A DNA stretch of 8,207 nt, from positions 1 through 8,207 of the forward strand of contig JAJLLM010000127.1 in assembly GCA_033837965.1 (NCBI GenBank). Reading direction: 5' to 3'. Source of the DNA: Pseudazoarcus pumilus_A (GTDB lineage Bacteria; Pseudomonadota; Gammaproteobacteria; Burkholderiales; Rhodocyclaceae). Shown here in pieces: positions 6,798 to 8,207 of this stretch (position 1 is the first letter of the stretch; each line of letters begins with the position of its first letter). The notes under the pieces are model-generated. The model saw nothing but the letters and a program-made list of their open reading frames with translations. It was not told the origin of the DNA and did not search any database. The translations under genes were made by a program, and so were the position numbers.

Positions 6798-8075
6798 TCA
6801 CTGCGGCAACAGGCCGAGTGCCTGGCGCAGCGCGGAGATGGCTTCGGCTTCGTCGATGCGCGCGTGCGCCAGTGCGCGGCGCGCCTCGGAGGCCTCGAGT
6901 TCGACCAGCAGACGGTCGGGCAGCGAGGTCTCGCCGAGGCGGAAGGACTTGGCGATGGCGCGCAGCGTGTCCTCGGCCAGCGTCGCGCGGCGCTCGGCTG
7001 CCTCGCGGCGGGCCTCTGCGGCGAGCTGTGTTTCGCGCGCGGCGAGCAGATCGCTCTCCAGTCGCAGGTGCTCAAGCTGGGCACGTTCCTCGTGTTCGAT
7101 GGCTTCAGCCATTGCCATGCCGGCCTCGGAGCGGTGTTGCGCACCGCCACCGAAGGGGATGCGGATACCCACCGTCAGGGTCTGCTCGAAACGCGCGCCG
7201 GCCTCGCCGCGCTCGCGCGTAACCCCCAGCGTCAATTCCGGATTGGCGCGCGAACGCTTGCTGGCAAGTACCGCAGCACTGCGCGACATCGCACTCTCAT
7301 CGAGCAATGCGGCCAGCGCCGGATGGCTGTCGCCGATGGCCGGAGCCTCCTCAGGCAGCGGCTCGATGTGCAGTTGCTCAGCGTCGGGCAACGCAGCGTC
7401 GCGACCCACCAGCTGCTGCAGTGCCAAACGTGCGCGCGCGAATTTGGACCGGGCGCCGGCCAGCTCGCTCTGGGCATCGGCCAGTACGCCGCCGGCGCGA
7501 TTGGCGTCGGTGAGCGCAAGCTGGCCTGCGCGCTGGCGTCGCGTCACGTCGCCGTGCAAGGCCCGCGCTGCGTCCAGACGCGTTTCCGCCAGATCGAGAT
7601 CGACCGCGGCACGCTGCAACTCCCACCAGGCCTCGCGCAGCATCCCCGCGGTTTCCAGTTGGGCCAGGCGTGCGCGGCTGGACACCGCGCCGAGTTGCGC
7701 ATCGGCGCTGCGCTGCACGAGCGCGCGCTCACCCGGCAGCCACAGTGGGAAAGCCAGCCCCGCCTCGTACTCGCGCGCACCGTCGTTGCGGTTTAAGCGG
7801 TCGCTGCGCAGCGACACCTCGGCGGCGGGCGGTTCGGCGAACCAGCGCCGGGCGGCCTCGCGGCCGGCCTCGGCGGCGCTCATGCGCGTGCCCAGCGACA
7901 GCGCCTCGGGGCGACGCTGCCAGGCGGCCTCGAACAGGGTCGCCAGACTGCTCGGGCGCGCTTGCGCGCTGGCGGGGTCAGCGGTCGTGTCCTGCGCGAC
8001 GGCCGGGGTCAGGTAAAGCGCGCCGATCAGCGCGCACAGCAGCGGCATGGGCCGCAGTCGTTCGATGGGGTGCAT
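6798..8075 (-). CDS. CzcC/TolC-like outer-membrane channel of metal efflux system
   Basis: Outer-membrane factor that completes the tripartite exporter. The 425-residue product carries a signal peptide (about 1-27, ending PAVA before QDT). It then shows the two-fold repeated architecture of the OEP family. The first half has a long helical segment (about 115-220) following a beta-strand region (85-112). A second repeat starts at SHPALAALL (250-258), with beta segments at 280-310 ending in IPFGG and long Ala/Glu/Arg-rich helices at 325-420. There is no lipobox cysteine, so it is probably not lipidated. It is the first gene of the unit; its ATG at 8075 has CGGAGA (8086-8081) five bases ahead. 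The start codon abuts the inverted repeat at 8076-8104. The next gene follows after 23 bases. Sequence is diverged enough that CzcC/CusC assignment rests largely on context. Confidence 0.92.
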   Translation of the reverse strand: MHPIERLRPMPLLCALIGALYLTPAVAQDTTADPASAQARPSSLATLFEAAWQRRPEALSLGTRMSAAEAGREAARRWFAEPPAAEVSLRSDRLNRNDGAREYEAGLAFPLWLPGERALVQRSADAQLGAVSSRARLAQLETAGMLREAWWELQRAAVDLDLAETRLDAARALHGDVTRRQRAGQLALTDANRAGGVLADAQSELAGARSKFARARLALQQLVGRDAALPDAEQLHIEPLPEEAPAIGDSHPALAALLDESAMSRSAAVLASKRSRANPELTLGVTRERGEAGARFEQTLTVGIRIPFGGGAQHRSEAGMAMAEAIEHEERAQLEHLRLESDLLAARETQLAAEARREAAERRATLAEDTLRAIAKSFRLGETSLPDRLLVELEASEARRALAHARIDEAEAISALRQALGLLPQ

Positions 8076-8104
8076 CCGATTCTCCGTTGGGGTGGGGGAA
8101 TCGG
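8076..8104 (-). promoter_or_regulatory. Inverted repeat overlapping the Shine-Dalgarno of the first operon gene
   Basis: CCGATTC (8076-8082) and GAATCGG (8098-8104) are perfect complements around a 15-base spacer. In the minus-strand mRNA the 3' arm lies immediately before the ATG and includes the last bases of the CGGAGA ribosome-binding site, with a C-rich loop. If the stem forms, it would partly hide the site. Alternatively it is a DNA operator. Neither role is shown. Confidence 0.4.
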
Positions 8105-8207
8105 CGAGGCACGACGGTGGCGCACGGGGCGGCGCGCCGGAATCAGCGCGGACGTTGCGAACCGGAGGTGTCAGGCCTCGCCGTCAGGCGGCGAGGCCGG
8201 CCCATTT
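8105..8207 (-). promoter_or_regulatory. Upstream leader of the efflux operon with a strong hairpin
   Basis: GGCCTCGCCG (8174-8183) and CGGCGAGGCC (8189-8198) form a perfect 10-bp stem with a five-base loop. On the minus strand no T-run follows it; on the plus strand the window ends in ATTT just after, so it could terminate a rightward transcript, or act bidirectionally, or be an operator. Two minus-strand frames entering from the right edge stop here, at 8184-8186 and 8171-8173, so an upstream gene may end at this hairpin. The nine bases CGGCGAGGC recur at 8102-8110. No good -35/-10 or sigma-54 site is visible. Confidence 0.35.

Noticed and set aside
8171..8205. Possible short upstream ORF starting with ATG at 8205
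   Set aside because: About 20 Arg/Pro-rich codons with no visible ribosome-binding site inside the window; the window edge prevents a judgement.

Overview
The window is GC-rich throughout, apart from an AT-rich stretch in the first ~80 bases. Codon use and protein families point to a high-GC proteobacterium, probably beta- or gammaproteobacterial. That placement is inference, because no taxonomic marker gene is present.

Nearly everything lies in one leftward (minus-strand) transcription unit of six genes, about 8075 down to 455. It encodes a tripartite heavy-metal efflux system of the HME-RND (Czc/Cus) class with periplasmic and membrane accessories. In transcription order: a CzcC/TolC-like outer-membrane channel (8075-6798); a small exported His/Asp-rich protein with one C-terminal membrane anchor (6774-6232); a CzcB-like periplasmic adaptor (6235-5126, overlapping the previous gene by ATGA); a CzcA-family RND pump of 1039 residues (5113-1994); a small His-rich periplasmic protein (1952-1536); and an EamA/DMT-type inner-membrane transporter with an extremely His-rich C-terminus (1499-455), which is split by a one-base frameshift. 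Gaps are 23, -4, 12, 41 and 36 bases, and every gene has a good Shine-Dalgarno sequence, so co-transcription is very likely. The channel, adaptor and pump would span the envelope. The small His-rich proteins and the His-tailed transporter probably bind or hand over divalent cations. The metal cannot be fixed from sequence: the pump's TM4 signature is neither canonical CzcA nor canonical CusA.

The right edge (8076-8207) is the leader of the operon. It holds a 7-bp inverted repeat that abuts the first start codon and could mask the ribosome-binding site, and further upstream a perfect 10-bp hairpin. No regulator gene and no convincing -35/-10 is visible, so the promoter may lie beyond the window.

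The left edge (1-454) has no convincing gene. Bases 13-81 carry three copies of a ~19-bp repeat, the outermost ending in ACA. This looks like the right terminus of a TniA/TnsB-type (Tn5053/Tn7-like) transposon whose body lies to the left of the window. Several small inverted repeats follow, then a weak candidate terminator for the efflux operon.

The efflux system belongs to known families. The less ordinary items are the transposon-like end, the variant pump motif, a 12-residue metal-binding motif shared by two adjacent proteins, the leader hairpin and the frameshifted His-tailed transporter.
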